Program-made: the position numbers and the translations under genes | Part shown: one piece after another, positions 44,401 through 52,247 of the stretch | Position numbering within the stretch: the first letter of the stretch is position 1 | Layout: each line of letters opens with the position of its first letter | The notes under the pieces: model-generated | Seen by the model: only the letters and a program-made list of their open reading frames with translations | Told to the model about the DNA's origin: nothing | The model's database searches: none | IMG/VR virus record: IMGVR_UViG_3300003690_000024 | Location: 31,397-95,396 of that record | Length of the DNA: 64,000 nucleotides | Source: a virus | Reading direction: 5' to 3' (one strand)

Positions 44401-44602
44401 AAAGGGAAATATTTTTATCCTTGACGAACCCGGTACGGCCCTCGATGCAGAAAATATGGAAGGATTTATTCGAATCTTACAATTGATAAAAATGTATTTT
44501 AAAACGGTTATTCTTATATCTCATCTGGATTCACTAAAAGATATAGTCGATGTAGAAATTACCATAGACAAATCGAACGGTTTTGCTAAGGTTAGTCAGT
44601 AG
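41450..44602 (+). CDS. Fused Mre11-Rad50 (gp47-gp46, SbcD-SbcC) recombination protein
   Basis: One 1050-residue chain carries both subunits of the DNA-end-processing complex. Residues about 1-340 are the Mre11/SbcD metallophosphoesterase: HIADTHI (6-12), HCGD (42-45), GNHD (79-82) and MLGDIHK. Residues about 360-1050 are the Rad50/SbcC ATPase: Walker A GKNYSGKSS (398-406), a long coiled coil, a hook-like CGDSFPMC (722-729, so C-x6-C in place of CxxC), signature MGSGAEK (from 960) and Walker B IFILDEP (Asp992, Glu993). T4 encodes these as separate genes 47 and 46. It starts with TTG 41450, just after its own promoter. Role: resection for recombination-dependent replication. Confidence 0.88.
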   Translation: MYKIAHIADTHIKNLKFHYEYKIVFEQLYETLRKEKVDYIVHCGDIAHTKTQLSPEFVDLCSDFFANLASIAPTYIILGNHDGNLKNSSRQDALTPIVKALNLPALHLLKNSGEVLIGPDIALNVLSVFDEDNWVTPSDDKNINIALYHGSVSGVKTDTGWVMTHGDHDVGIFGGHDYAMLGDIHKTNQILDDAGRVRYCGSTVQQNHGETNDKGFLIWNIKDKDTFEVNHHVLLNPKPFKTIELTPKGRMPKGTKVPAGARLRLISNNNLPLDIMRKAVEVAKHRFKPESITFLNRAAGERGTVEIGAGFKVENLRDKGVQENLIREYLTDYEPSEEILERVFELNRKYNSQIEETEEVARNINWNINKFEWDNLFNYGEDNSVDFTNLNGIVGIFGKNYSGKSSIIDGLLYTIFNTTSKNERKNYNIINQNKKECRGRVELQVGEKTYTIERTSEKYIKKLKGEVTNEARTNLDFSGFDPADGEKRSLNGTTRNETDAHIRKRFGTVEDFLLTSMSSQLDNLSFIKEGSTRRKEILAKFLDLDIFERKFKLAQEDSGDLKALLRRVGEADYDNEIAIAEVQRDESQKELDKEVTTCEQLRQDLSHAEAEYSSLTEQIDSIPAERLDIKLLLENKASLEKKIEQTNINIIELKEEIDIYDKKLKEYDDFLTTIDIEDLLQQKKEYDNFKQKYDDTVNRARLMDNEYRVMNKKIELLDEVPCGDSFPMCQFIRDAHLAAVELPSLEVEIIDQIEDAKNYKTKVVSVDSGEMIEIIDKYNDIIIQKNNIEIEKRDNKVSIEKLYAKIKTYRNDLVYTDAKVALYEDKKELIQNIEKLLASRNGVQLLIQETKGTIQEYDELVNQHNRQIGSLEQKVESLKEKKQELNNIRKEYAAYDLFMHCTHSNGIAYDIIKKRLPIINSEVAKVLSNIVEFDVEFQEDGRKLDILIKHHRHDPRPIEMGSGAEKTVAAMAIRLALLSVSSLPKGNIFILDEPGTALDAENMEGFIRILQLIKMYFKTVILISHLDSLKDIVDVEITIDKSNGFAKVSQ

Positions 44603-45338
44603 GTTCGGGCATATTCCAACTATACCCATACATTTGAGCAAAGTAACTTTTAATTGCCAATAGTTTGGCGTCCTCGCATCCGGTATACCATCCCCACGCT
44701 ACTAGAGAAGAAATTGTTAAAATTTTAGAGAGGGTATGCTGAATATCGTCTTCCACCCATTCAAGGTGCGAGTCTGAAATATTGTCAATTTCCATGTTTA
44801 GGTCCACGGCAATAGTATAAAGAACATACCAGTTGCCTTCATCGTATGCTTTTTTTGCGCGCTTAAAAATATCTTCTAGTTTTTCAATTTCTTTTTTGGG
44901 AAGCCCTTTTGCAAAAGATTTATCGGGATGAGTAAGCGCAGCAATCTTGTAAAATATTTTTCTTAGTTCCGCAATTTTTTTGGCAGAGGGATTTTCCAAG
45001 GGTGAGTTTCCTTCTTCAATTCGTTCTACGCGAGGGTCCTCCTCAAGATTCTGCAGCGCCACGTTGCCGTTTGAAAGTTTCTCGGACTTTTCTTGTTGTC
45101 GACCTGCAGTAGCAATACGTTCTTCTAAAATTTGTTGCTCCCGAATTTGTTGCTCTCGTATTAGATTGTTGAGAATCTCTCGCTCAGCGGGGGGAAGACT
45201 TTCGATTTCTTTATTTATGGCGTTGCGAAAAAGTTTCTTAGCGTCCTCTGATATCTCAACGTGATATTCTAAGTCAGCCTGCATAAACTCAGCTTTTTTT
45301 ATTAATTTTTTAAATCTTAGCTTAAGTTGTTTTGACAT
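44592..45338 (-). CDS. J-domain (DnaJ-like) protein
   Basis: A 248-residue protein and the only convincing minus-strand gene in the window. The J-domain core lies at about 115-165: helix II ELRKIFYKIAALT, the invariant HPD as HPDK (His137-Lys140), then a helix with DIFKRAKKAYDEGNW. The N-terminal 110 residues form a charged coiled coil (IREQQIREQQILEERI). The C-terminal part is helical and Trp-rich. J domains stimulate DnaK ATPase, so this could redirect the host chaperone to a phage substrate. Its 3' end overlaps the Mre11-Rad50 gene by 11 bases tail to tail. It is not a full DnaJ (no zinc-finger or G/F region). Confidence 0.75.
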   Translation of the reverse strand: MSKQLKLRFKKLIKKAEFMQADLEYHVEISEDAKKLFRNAINKEIESLPPAEREILNNLIREQQIREQQILEERIATAGRQQEKSEKLSNGNVALQNLEEDPRVERIEEGNSPLENPSAKKIAELRKIFYKIAALTHPDKSFAKGLPKKEIEKLEDIFKRAKKAYDEGNWYVLYTIAVDLNMEIDNISDSHLEWVEDDIQHTLSKILTISSLVAWGWYTGCEDAKLLAIKSYFAQMYGYSWNMPEPTD

Positions 45339-45364
45339 ACCTTATACTCTGCCCTAATTATAAA
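45332..45364 (+). promoter_or_regulatory. Possible promoter in the divergent intergenic region
   Basis: TTGACA (45332-45337) precedes TAATTATAAA (45355-45364), in front of the membrane-protein operon; spacing to the best -10-like hexamer is imperfect. The minus strand of the same region carries TATAAT upstream of the J-domain start. Both genes diverge from this 41-base gap, so at least one promoter is expected here. Confidence 0.3.
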
Positions 45365-45379
45365 GAAGAGGAGCTTAAC

Positions 45380-45565
45380 ATGCGACATTTATTAGATAGG
45401 GGATTAGAAAAGTTAGTTTCGCGCAAACTACTAGCGTGGCTTACCGCGACGTCTTTATTACTGTTTGCTGATCTTACATCCAGCGATTGGGTAATAATTA
45501 CTTGTGTTTATATTGGTGGCCAGACTGTGGTGGACACAGTCGCGCGCTTAAAGGGGTATAAATAA
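45380..45565 (+). CDS. Small two-segment membrane protein, holin candidate
   Basis: A 61-residue protein with two hydrophobic stretches (LLAWLTATSLLLFADL and WVIITCVYIGGQTVV) separated by a short Ser/Asp turn, with basic ends. ATG 45380 is chosen because AGAAGAGGAG lies at 45364-45373; the longer frame from 45332 lies in the promoter gap. Size and topology fit a class II-type holin. The next two genes encode a membrane-anchored coiled coil and a signal-peptide protein, so a lysis cassette is plausible. There is no direct functional evidence. Confidence 0.6.
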   Translation: MRHLLDRGLEKLVSRKLLAWLTATSLLLFADLTSSDWVIITCVYIGGQTVVDTVARLKGYK

Positions 45566-45981
45566 TGGCCCTTATGAAGGTAAAGCTAATTACAAAAAAA
45601 GTGTGGCTTTGGGCCAAAAAGTTTTGGTGGGCGTTGGTTATAGGTTTAGGATTAATTATAGGGTTGCTGATATGGCTCCTTACAAGAAACGGCGTCTACG
45701 TTGCAACGCTGCTCGATCTAATGGAAGCCAAGCGCGATGCGCATGATCAGGAAATGGAAACTCTTGCTCATATTCACAACACAGAAATCTCTGAAAAGAA
45801 TATACGCCTTGAGGAACACCTCAAGAGAAGGTTAGAATTGGAAGAAGAATTTAAGAAAAGAGGCGAGGTTCTTGATAAAGAAAAAGAGGCAGAGCTTAAA
45901 AGACTGGTTGATGAGGGTTATAATGATCCAGAAAAGCTTGCTAGAGAGCTAGCTAAAGTATTTGGAATTGAGAATGGTTAA
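45565..45981 (+). CDS. Membrane-anchored coiled-coil protein (spanin-like topology)
   Basis: A 138-residue protein with a basic N-terminus, one transmembrane segment (WWALVIGLGLIIGLLIWLL, about 20-38) and a long charged coiled coil (residues 45-115). It ends in DPEKLARELAKVFGIENG. The topology is that of an inner-membrane spanin or an anchored scaffold. Its ATG overlaps the previous stop as TAATG and its end overlaps the next start. Placement after a holin-like gene supports, but does not prove, a lysis role. Confidence 0.6.
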   Translation: MALMKVKLITKKVWLWAKKFWWALVIGLGLIIGLLIWLLTRNGVYVATLLDLMEAKRDAHDQEMETLAHIHNTEISEKNIRLEEHLKRRLELEEEFKKRGEVLDKEKEAELKRLVDEGYNDPEKLARELAKVFGIENG

Positions 45982-46456
45982 GAAAATATTATCACTTTAT
46001 TTAATTGCATTTTTAGTATGTCCCGCTTTTGCATATGCCGAAGAAGAGACTGAAGAGGCTGAGGAGTTTAGCGAGGAGGATTACGCCTTGGTGCCCTTAG
46101 AGACCGGCGACCCTGCTCCTTTTGATGGCATCTTGATTTCGTTTGATACCGCCGCAAAGATGGTGCTAGACAAGAAATTTGAAGATGCGGAATGTGATCT
46201 GAGAACTAGCTACGAATTACACCTGCAAGAAGAAAGATTTCAGCTGCAATTAGATTACAAAGATATTGAAATTCATTCGTGGAAAGATAAATATGAATCA
46301 ATGATGATCCTTAAGTCGGTAGAAAACGATAGACTTCACGACCTTATCATTAAACAGTCTCCCGATAAAGATCCACTTCTTGTGGCGTTGGGCTTTGGGA
46401 TTGGCACACTCACGTCGTTAGGTATTTTTGCACTATCTACTGAAATAGTTAGATGA
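45974..46456 (+). CDS. Exported protein with signal peptide and C-terminal membrane segment
   Basis: A 160-residue protein. Residues 1-20 (MVKKILSLYLIAFLVCPAFA) are a classical signal peptide with an AxA cleavage site. A Glu-rich segment, a helical region with conserved-looking LQLDYKDIEIHSWKDKYESM, and a C-terminal hydrophobic stretch (LLVALGFGIGTLTSLGIFAL) follow. ATG 45974 is preferred to the in-frame TTG 45962 because the signal peptide starts there. It may act with the two preceding membrane proteins in host-envelope disruption. No family is named. Confidence 0.62.
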   Translation: MVKKILSLYLIAFLVCPAFAYAEEETEEAEEFSEEDYALVPLETGDPAPFDGILISFDTAAKMVLDKKFEDAECDLRTSYELHLQEERFQLQLDYKDIEIHSWKDKYESMMILKSVENDRLHDLIIKQSPDKDPLLVALGFGIGTLTSLGIFALSTEIVR

Positions 46457-46839
46457 AAAAACGCGACCAGGAGTATGTGGCGAAGCTTGAGCGTGCAATA
46501 TCACAGAAATATGGTGATGAAGCAATCAATAATCCACGTAGATTTTGGGACAAAGAGAAGGAAAAGGAATATATCCAACAATCATCTGAAGAAAGACAGA
46601 AATTTGCTAAATTGTCTGAGTCAAATGACAAAGTAGAACAAGACGGATTTTTAATAAACAAAAAACTACTTAGTAGGGATCATAAGAGGACATGTCCAGT
46701 TTGTGATAAATATTCTTTTCATCCGCGGGATGATTTGTATATGAATAAGTTCGAAGCGTGCTTCGGCTGCTATATACAATATATCGACGGAAGAGAATTA
46801 AGGTGGGCAACTGGTTGGAGACCCAATAAGGAAGAATAA
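46453..46839 (+). CDS. Zinc-ribbon protein, function unknown
   Basis: A 128-residue protein. A charged helical N-terminus (QEYVAKLERAISQKYGDEAI) leads to a zinc ribbon formed by CPVC and CFGC (about residues 83-86 and 106-109), followed by an aromatic, basic end (WATGWRPNKEE). Start and previous stop overlap by four bases. It lies two genes upstream of the large terminase. Zinc-binding, possibly nucleic-acid-binding, is inferred from the ribbon only. Confidence 0.58.
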   Translation: MKKRDQEYVAKLERAISQKYGDEAINNPRRFWDKEKEKEYIQQSSEERQKFAKLSESNDKVEQDGFLINKKLLSRDHKRTCPVCDKYSFHPRDDLYMNKFEACFGCYIQYIDGRELRWATGWRPNKEE

Positions 46840-46840
46840 C

Positions 46841-47386
46841 ATGGCAACAGTATACGACATCATCAAAGGAATTAATCAGGCCGCCGCAAATGCAGGTTGG
46901 GATGGTGCTCATGAAGAGTCTCTACAAGCAGACGGTAAAGCACGCGACGCTGGCCTAAAGAGACAGGACGGCCACTATATTAATGACCGTCGCGTGATGG
47001 ATGGTTTTGGAGTCACGTTCCACGGTCCTCTATTAAGAATTAAATATCAATCCGAAATAAGAATTAAAGAAGTCCAAGACAAAGGTTTTGAAGACGAGAT
47101 TATTCGTCGGCTACAGGGCATTGTTAAGTTCCTGAAGAAAGAATACAAAGCCATCACGGGCGATACACTAACCTTAACAAAGGAAGGCGAACATCACATT
47201 CTAGTACAGAGAATTTCTAATTATCGTACAGATTGTCAAGCCCACTGTGATTATCGTATCGGTGGTTTAACTGATGTTGCTGAGGTAAACAAGGGTTCCG
47301 ATGAGGAACGCCTGGACAAAGCAATCAGAGATTTTCTTTCTCTAGGGAGAGACAAAGCCAAGAAGCCTTCTAATGTGAAGGTTTAA
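46841..47386 (+). CDS. Unknown protein immediately upstream of TerL
   Basis: A 181-residue protein beginning MATVYDIIKGINQAAANAGW. It has a His/Asp/Gly-rich centre (DGHYINDRRVMDGFGVTFHG), basic helices (IIRRLQGIVKFLKKEYKAIT) and a segment with HILVQRISNYRTDCQAHCDY. It ends three bases before the terminase gene. The position is that of a small terminase in T4-like genomes (gp16 before gp17), but the sequence shows no helix-turn-helix or oligomerisation motif I can recognise, so I do not assign it. Confidence 0.55.
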   Translation: MATVYDIIKGINQAAANAGWDGAHEESLQADGKARDAGLKRQDGHYINDRRVMDGFGVTFHGPLLRIKYQSEIRIKEVQDKGFEDEIIRRLQGIVKFLKKEYKAITGDTLTLTKEGEHHILVQRISNYRTDCQAHCDYRIGGLTDVAEVNKGSDEERLDKAIRDFLSLGRDKAKKPSNVKV

Positions 47387-47389
47387 TAA

Positions 47390-48973
47390 ATGGTTGCTTT
47401 AAGCAAGCAAGAGATATTAAGAGAAGTAGTTAAAGCCGGAAAAGATCCGGTTTATTTTACTACAAGTTATTGCCGTATCTCTCATCCCCAAAGAGGGCTT
47501 ATCCCCTTTGATGCTTATGATTATCAAGAAGCGCTTTTAAAAGACTTCCGAGACTATCGTTTTAATATTATTCTTAAAGCTCGACAGCTTGGGATTTCTA
47601 CTATTACAGCTGCGTATATCGCGTGGTTGATGCTGTTTCATCGTGATAAAAATATTCTTGTGGTAGCAACGAAGCTTCAAACTGCAACCAATCTTGTTAA
47701 AAAAGTAAAAGCAATCATCAAGAATCTCCCTGCATGGATGAGGATCAGCGATATTGAAGTAGATAACCGTACCTCCTTTGAGCTAAAGAATGGTTCCCAA
47801 ATTAGGGGCTCTTCTACTTCTGGGGATGCTGGTCGTTCTGAGGCCTTGTCGCTTTTGGTTGTTGATGAGGCCGCGCATGTTGACCACCTGGATGAGTTGT
47901 GGACCTCTCTCTATCCTACCTTATCAACTGGTGGGCGCTGCATCGCACTGTCCACTCCAAATGGTGTAGGCAACTGGTTTCATCAGAATTGTGTTGAGGC
48001 GCAGAACGGCACCAACGATTTTTACATGACCACTCTTATGTGGGATGAACATCCCGATCGTAATAAAAAGTGGTTCGATAAAGAAACTAAAAATATGTCT
48101 AAGCGTCAAGTGGCGCAAGAGCTACAATGCAATTTTAATGTATCTGGTGAGACCGTTATTCATCCTGACGATTTAGAGTGGTATCTAGAGAGAATTGTAA
48201 CACCTAAGTATAGGACCGGATTCGATAGAAATTATTGGATTTGGGAGCAGTATGATCCCACTAAGCCGTATTTGATTATGGCCGACGTCGCGCGCGGAGA
48301 CGGAAAAGACAATAGTGCGTTTCACGTAATTCAGCTCGAAGATCTTGTACAGGTTGGTGAATATGTGGGGAAACCTAACCCTGATGACTTCGCAGATATT
48401 TTGTCCAATGTGGCGGCAGAGTATGGAAACCCCATGTTGGTGATAGAAAACAATAATATAGGCTATGCAGTACTTAAAAAATTATTAGATAAGGGGTATC
48501 CTAATCTATATCATTCCTCTAAAGGAGATCATCGGTATGTAGATCCGGTGACAGCCACGTGGCAGTCTAATGTGATAGCAGGGTTTACTACGTCTTCAAA
48601 AACACGACCTTTGATTGTGGCGAAGATGGAAGAGTTTATGAGAAACAAACTAATTAAAATTAACTCAAATCGTCTGCTTTCCGAAATGAAAACATTTATT
48701 TGGCGGAACGGGCGCCCGGAAGCAATGAGGAGCTACAATGATGATTTGGTTATGTCATTCGCCATTGGGTGTTGGGTAAGAGATACTGTGATTATAGAAA
48801 ATCAAAGAAGCCTAGAGTACAGTAAAGAATTTCTTTCCTCGATCTCTACGTCCACCACAGCTCTCTCCACCACAATTCAGGGGATGAGAGGACCTCAGGC
48901 GAATGCAGAAACAAAAAGAATGGCAGAGGGGCACGACTTTAACCAGGAATATCTTGCTCTTGTTAAAGGATAG
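47390..48973 (+). CDS. terL: Terminase large subunit (packaging ATPase and nuclease)
   Basis: A 527-residue motor protein. The ATPase part shows a Walker A variant KARQLGIST (63-71), Walker B LLVVDEAAH with Asp159/Glu160, and the coupling motif STPNG. The RNase H-fold nuclease begins with IMADVARGDGKDNSAF (Asp299 as first metal ligand), with a late acidic pair in YNDDLVMSF (Asp451, Asp452). These elements define TerL/T4 gp17, which pumps DNA through the portal and cuts it to headful length. The next gene is the portal, as usual. Length is a little shorter than T4 gp17 (610 aa). Confidence 0.92.
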   Translation: MVALSKQEILREVVKAGKDPVYFTTSYCRISHPQRGLIPFDAYDYQEALLKDFRDYRFNIILKARQLGISTITAAYIAWLMLFHRDKNILVVATKLQTATNLVKKVKAIIKNLPAWMRISDIEVDNRTSFELKNGSQIRGSSTSGDAGRSEALSLLVVDEAAHVDHLDELWTSLYPTLSTGGRCIALSTPNGVGNWFHQNCVEAQNGTNDFYMTTLMWDEHPDRNKKWFDKETKNMSKRQVAQELQCNFNVSGETVIHPDDLEWYLERIVTPKYRTGFDRNYWIWEQYDPTKPYLIMADVARGDGKDNSAFHVIQLEDLVQVGEYVGKPNPDDFADILSNVAAEYGNPMLVIENNNIGYAVLKKLLDKGYPNLYHSSKGDHRYVDPVTATWQSNVIAGFTTSSKTRPLIVAKMEEFMRNKLIKINSNRLLSEMKTFIWRNGRPEAMRSYNDDLVMSFAIGCWVRDTVIIENQRSLEYSKEFLSSISTSTTALSTTIQGMRGPQANAETKRMAEGHDFNQEYLALVKG

Positions 48974-48978
48974 AGGCT

Positions 48979-50934
48979 ATGGCAAACAACGAAAAGAACC
49001 CAAGAAACCCAGCATCACCGCTCTTTAGAAGATTAACGAGATTGCTGTCGGGGCCCATAATAAACTATCGGGCTCAAATTGCTCGACAAGAAAAGCGCGG
49101 AGACCTAGACAAATATAGATATCGTTTCCACTCCTTGAGTGGTCAAGAATTCAAACGTGCTGACAATAATTTTTCACAAAATTATAACCTGTTTACTTCG
49201 GCAGCTTTTCGAAATCAAAACCGCGCGGAGCGCTATATTGATTTTGAACAAATGGAATATATGCCTGAGATCGCGTCCGCTTTAGATATTTATGCTGACG
49301 AGATGACGACCTCTAATGAGTATGATAAGCTTGTGAGTGTTTCGTGCATGAATCTAGAAATAAAAACAATTTTAGAAACATTATTTTATGATGCGCTCAA
49401 TATTGAGTTTAACGCTTTTGGCTGGGCACGCAGCATGTGTAAGTACGGAGACTTCTTTTTATACTTAGATATCGACGATAAGATAGGGGTAACATCAATT
49501 ATAGGTCTGCCAAACAATGAGGTCGAGCGCCTTGAGGGCCAAGATCCGTCCAATCCAAATTATGTACAATATCAATGGAATACCGGCGGCGTTACTTTTG
49601 AGAATTGGCAGATTGCTCACTTTCGAATTTTAGGAAACGATCGTTATTCTCCGTATGGAACGTCCGTTCTGGATCCTGCACGCCGCATTTGGCGCCAACT
49701 AGTTTTGCTTGAGGATGCGATGATTGCGTATCGCGTTGTACGCGCCCCCGAGCGACGAATCTTTCAGATTGATGTTGGCAATATCCCGCCACAAGATGTT
49801 CCCCAGTATATGGAGAAGGTTAAGACTGAGATGAAACGTAATCAACTTGTGGATTCCACTACAGGCCGAGTTGATCTTCGTTATAACCCTCTTTCACTTG
49901 AGGAGGACTACTTCGTTCCAATGCGCGGTGGCGTTGGATCGGATATTAAGTCCTTGCAGGGTGCATCCAGTCTCAACGATATCGATGATGTTAAATATCT
50001 TCGTGATAAATTGTTTTCAGCGATTAAGATCCCTCAATCATACCTTACAAATCTTGAGGGAGATACGGAAGATAAGACCACGCTGGCTCAGAAAGATATT
50101 CGTTTTGCTCGTACTATTCAGAGATTGCAACGCCCTTTGGTAACTGAGCTTGAGAAAATTGCGGTTGTTCATCTTTATACATTAGGCTTCCGCGGAGACG
50201 ATTTAATAAGTTTTACTCTGTCTCTCAATAACCCATCTAAGCTAGCTGAGTTGCAGCAGCTTGAATATCTGCGTACCAAGTTTGACGTTGCAAATGCTAT
50301 TCCTGAAGGAACCTATAGTAAACGATGGGTTGCTAATAATATTTTGGGCCTTTCTGATGATGAATTTTTGCGCAATCAACGAGAGTCGTTCTACGATAGG
50401 AAGTGGCAACAGTCGCTTGAGACGGTCACCGAGCAGGGGGCAGAAGAAGCTTTAGCCGGCGGAGAGCTTGGAGGAGAGCTTGGAGGAGATTTAGGCGGTG
50501 AAGAACTGGGTGGCGAAGAACTGGGTGGCGAAGAACTTGCCCCCGAAGGGGGTGAAGAATCGGCCCTCTTGGCAACTCCTCCTGGACGTCGTGAGGATCT
50601 CGGAGAAGACTCTGCACACACGAGCCACTATTCTAGGGGGCGTACCTATACTAGAAAAGACGGCCGCGACGATAAGCGCAGAACATATTCTACTGGTCCG
50701 CATCGACGGGAGATTAAAAACAGTGCTTTACCTGAAGCTCCGTCGCTTCGCACGAGGCGTGTTAGAACACCGGGAGCTATGAGTATGGCAGATTTTGCAG
50801 CGTTAATAGGACTAGAAGAGAATACACCATCTATTTATAATAAAAACGAGAAATCTTTACTGGAGAATACTACGCGAGTTCGTCAACTTATTGCGCAAAT
50901 GGAAAAAAAAGAGGCACGCAATGATGAAACATAA
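48979..50934 (+). CDS. Portal protein (gp20-like)
   Basis: A 651-residue protein directly after TerL. Conserved portal segments are EYMPEIASALDIYADEMTTS (wing), YGTSVLDPARRIWRQLVLLE with DAMIAYRVVRAPERRIFQID (stem), and FSAIKIPQSYLTNLEGD (crown-proximal). Twelve copies would form the ring at the head vertex through which TerL drives DNA. After residue 490 comes a Gly/Glu/Leu repeat (see repeat entry) and a basic, Arg-rich stretch. This C-terminal extension is longer and more disordered than expected for the core fold. It overlaps the next gene by 14 bases. Confidence 0.9.
   Translation: MANNEKNPRNPASPLFRRLTRLLSGPIINYRAQIARQEKRGDLDKYRYRFHSLSGQEFKRADNNFSQNYNLFTSAAFRNQNRAERYIDFEQMEYMPEIASALDIYADEMTTSNEYDKLVSVSCMNLEIKTILETLFYDALNIEFNAFGWARSMCKYGDFFLYLDIDDKIGVTSIIGLPNNEVERLEGQDPSNPNYVQYQWNTGGVTFENWQIAHFRILGNDRYSPYGTSVLDPARRIWRQLVLLEDAMIAYRVVRAPERRIFQIDVGNIPPQDVPQYMEKVKTEMKRNQLVDSTTGRVDLRYNPLSLEEDYFVPMRGGVGSDIKSLQGASSLNDIDDVKYLRDKLFSAIKIPQSYLTNLEGDTEDKTTLAQKDIRFARTIQRLQRPLVTELEKIAVVHLYTLGFRGDDLISFTLSLNNPSKLAELQQLEYLRTKFDVANAIPEGTYSKRWVANNILGLSDDEFLRNQRESFYDRKWQQSLETVTEQGAEEALAGGELGGELGGDLGGEELGGEELGGEELAPEGGEESALLATPPGRREDLGEDSAHTSHYSRGRTYTRKDGRDDKRRTYSTGPHRREIKNSALPEAPSLRTRRVRTPGAMSMADFAALIGLEENTPSIYNKNEKSLLENTTRVRQLIAQMEKKEARNDET
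50458..50538 (+). repeat. Gly-Gly-Glu-Leu tandem repeat inside the portal gene
   Basis: 27 codons encode GGEL, GGEL, GGDL and then GGEEL three times. The last three units are nearly identical 15-base repeats (GAAGAACTGGGTGGC-type), so length could change by slippage. It lies after the conserved portal core, so copy-number change is probably tolerated. Confidence 0.75.
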
Positions 50935-51736
50935 TAAGAAAAGAAATACGGCGTTTATCTATGAGACTTTATCTCGTGAATTAACTAAGGCCATATTAGA
51001 TAAAAATGCCAAGAGGAAAAATCAGATTATTTTCATCTTTAAGGAGCATTTTTCTGGGGATACTATTCTTGCAAAAGAGTTACAGATTTATAAATCAATT
51101 CTTGAAACGAGTAATATTCAAAAGAATTTAGCTGAAAGAATCTTACAAGAATCAAAAGTCGCTCATAGTGTCCTCAACGAGAAAGAAATATTTGATGCCC
51201 AGTCTCAACTTATAGCAGCGATCAATAAAGGTCTTGGTCAGGGCGTGTGGTCTAATTTTATACCAAACTTTAAGTCTTTAGCTTCTGTAGACGCCATCTT
51301 TAATAAGAAAGTGTCACTTAAAAAGCGAGTTCTATTCGAGCAAGCTGCCGTCGATACCATGAGCGAAAAGAGAGAAACTTTTACTGGCAAGAAACTACAG
51401 CCAGTTGACGCGCTAACATATAGAACCTTTATTAATAAATTTAATGGTAAGTATGAAACACTATTACAGGAGCAAAAAGATTTACTAAATAATTATATTG
51501 CTAGCTTTGCTGATGAAGGCTTCGAACTGCGCCTTTACTTAAACCAAGAACTGGGACGACTGAAGTCCGCGCTAGTTGAGTCTCGCGAGCACCAAGGAGA
51601 TGAATTTACGAAGCAAAATATAATAGGCGTTTCCGAATATTTAGAGGGGTTTAAGAAGAGAGAGTTCGGCGACTCTGACTTAATTAAGGTGTTACAAACT
51701 CAAGAATTAGTGCAGGAGCTTTCAGCAGATGATTAA
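50921..51736 (+). CDS. Helical head-region protein, function unknown
   Basis: A 271-residue protein starting MMKHNKKRNTAFIYETLSRE, basic then largely alpha-helical throughout. ATG 50921 is preferred to in-frame 50891 because AGAGG lies 8-12 bases upstream. It overlaps the portal gene at its start and the next gene at its end. It lies between portal and protease, where T4 keeps small core proteins (gp67, gp68). A core or vertex-assembly role is possible but only by position. Confidence 0.6.
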   Translation: MMKHNKKRNTAFIYETLSRELTKAILDKNAKRKNQIIFIFKEHFSGDTILAKELQIYKSILETSNIQKNLAERILQESKVAHSVLNEKEIFDAQSQLIAAINKGLGQGVWSNFIPNFKSLASVDAIFNKKVSLKKRVLFEQAAVDTMSEKRETFTGKKLQPVDALTYRTFINKFNGKYETLLQEQKDLLNNYIASFADEGFELRLYLNQELGRLKSALVESREHQGDEFTKQNIIGVSEYLEGFKKREFGDSDLIKVLQTQELVQELSADD

Positions 51737-52235
51737 GATTAAGATTGGTGGCCCCCAAGCTACAGTCGAATTAAATGCGCGCAAGAGCCTTGATGGATCG
51801 TTGCTTATTATGGATCACAAAAAGATTGATATTGCTGTAGTACCTGATAGTATGAAGGTGGTAACCTTCCCCAAAAACGATGCCACAGAAGATGTTTATG
51901 ATTATCAAAATAGGTTACTGGAGCTTCTGGCCGACAGAGGGATTATCGATCGCGCCACCATTCAGGGGGGCAATATTTTTAGATCTCTGGAAGGAGTTGT
52001 ATATGAAAGTAAAGAAGTTAATTCTATGCAAGCAGCTGTTTATGTTATAAGTGAGTTTGTAGAAACCGAAGCAGAACATGAGAAAATTGCTGATCAGTAT
52101 GAGAAGGAACTGGAAGATATGTACACTCATCCCGATGATCGAGACTCTACAGAGTTGGGTGAGGTGCCGCAGTATGCTCAGAAGGGCTCTATGCGCCCGG
52201 GTTACTACTACTATCCATTACGCAACCGGTATTAG
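51729..52235 (+). CDS. Head-region protein, function unknown
   Basis: A 168-residue protein. The first 45 residues are beta-rich (IKIKIGGPQATVELNARKSL; GSLLIMDHKKIDIAVVPD); a helical middle and a Tyr-rich tail (MRPGYYYYPLRNRY) follow. The start overlaps the previous gene by 8 bases. I think relatives occur between portal and protease in marine phages, but I cannot name a function. It may be a head-completion or core component. Confidence 0.58.
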   Translation: MIKIKIGGPQATVELNARKSLDGSLLIMDHKKIDIAVVPDSMKVVTFPKNDATEDVYDYQNRLLELLADRGIIDRATIQGGNIFRSLEGVVYESKEVNSMQAAVYVISEFVETEAEHEKIADQYEKELEDMYTHPDDRDSTELGEVPQYAQKGSMRPGYYYYPLRNRY

Positions 52236-52247
52236 ATTGTGGGCGAT

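Noticed and set aside
46841-47386. Small terminase subunit
   Set aside because: Position fits, but no DNA-binding or ring-forming motif is visible, so the name would rest on location alone.
47576-47602. TerL Walker A lacking the usual Lys before Thr, as sign of an inactive motor
   Set aside because: ARQLGxST-type variants are normal in phage large terminases, and Walker B and nuclease residues are intact.
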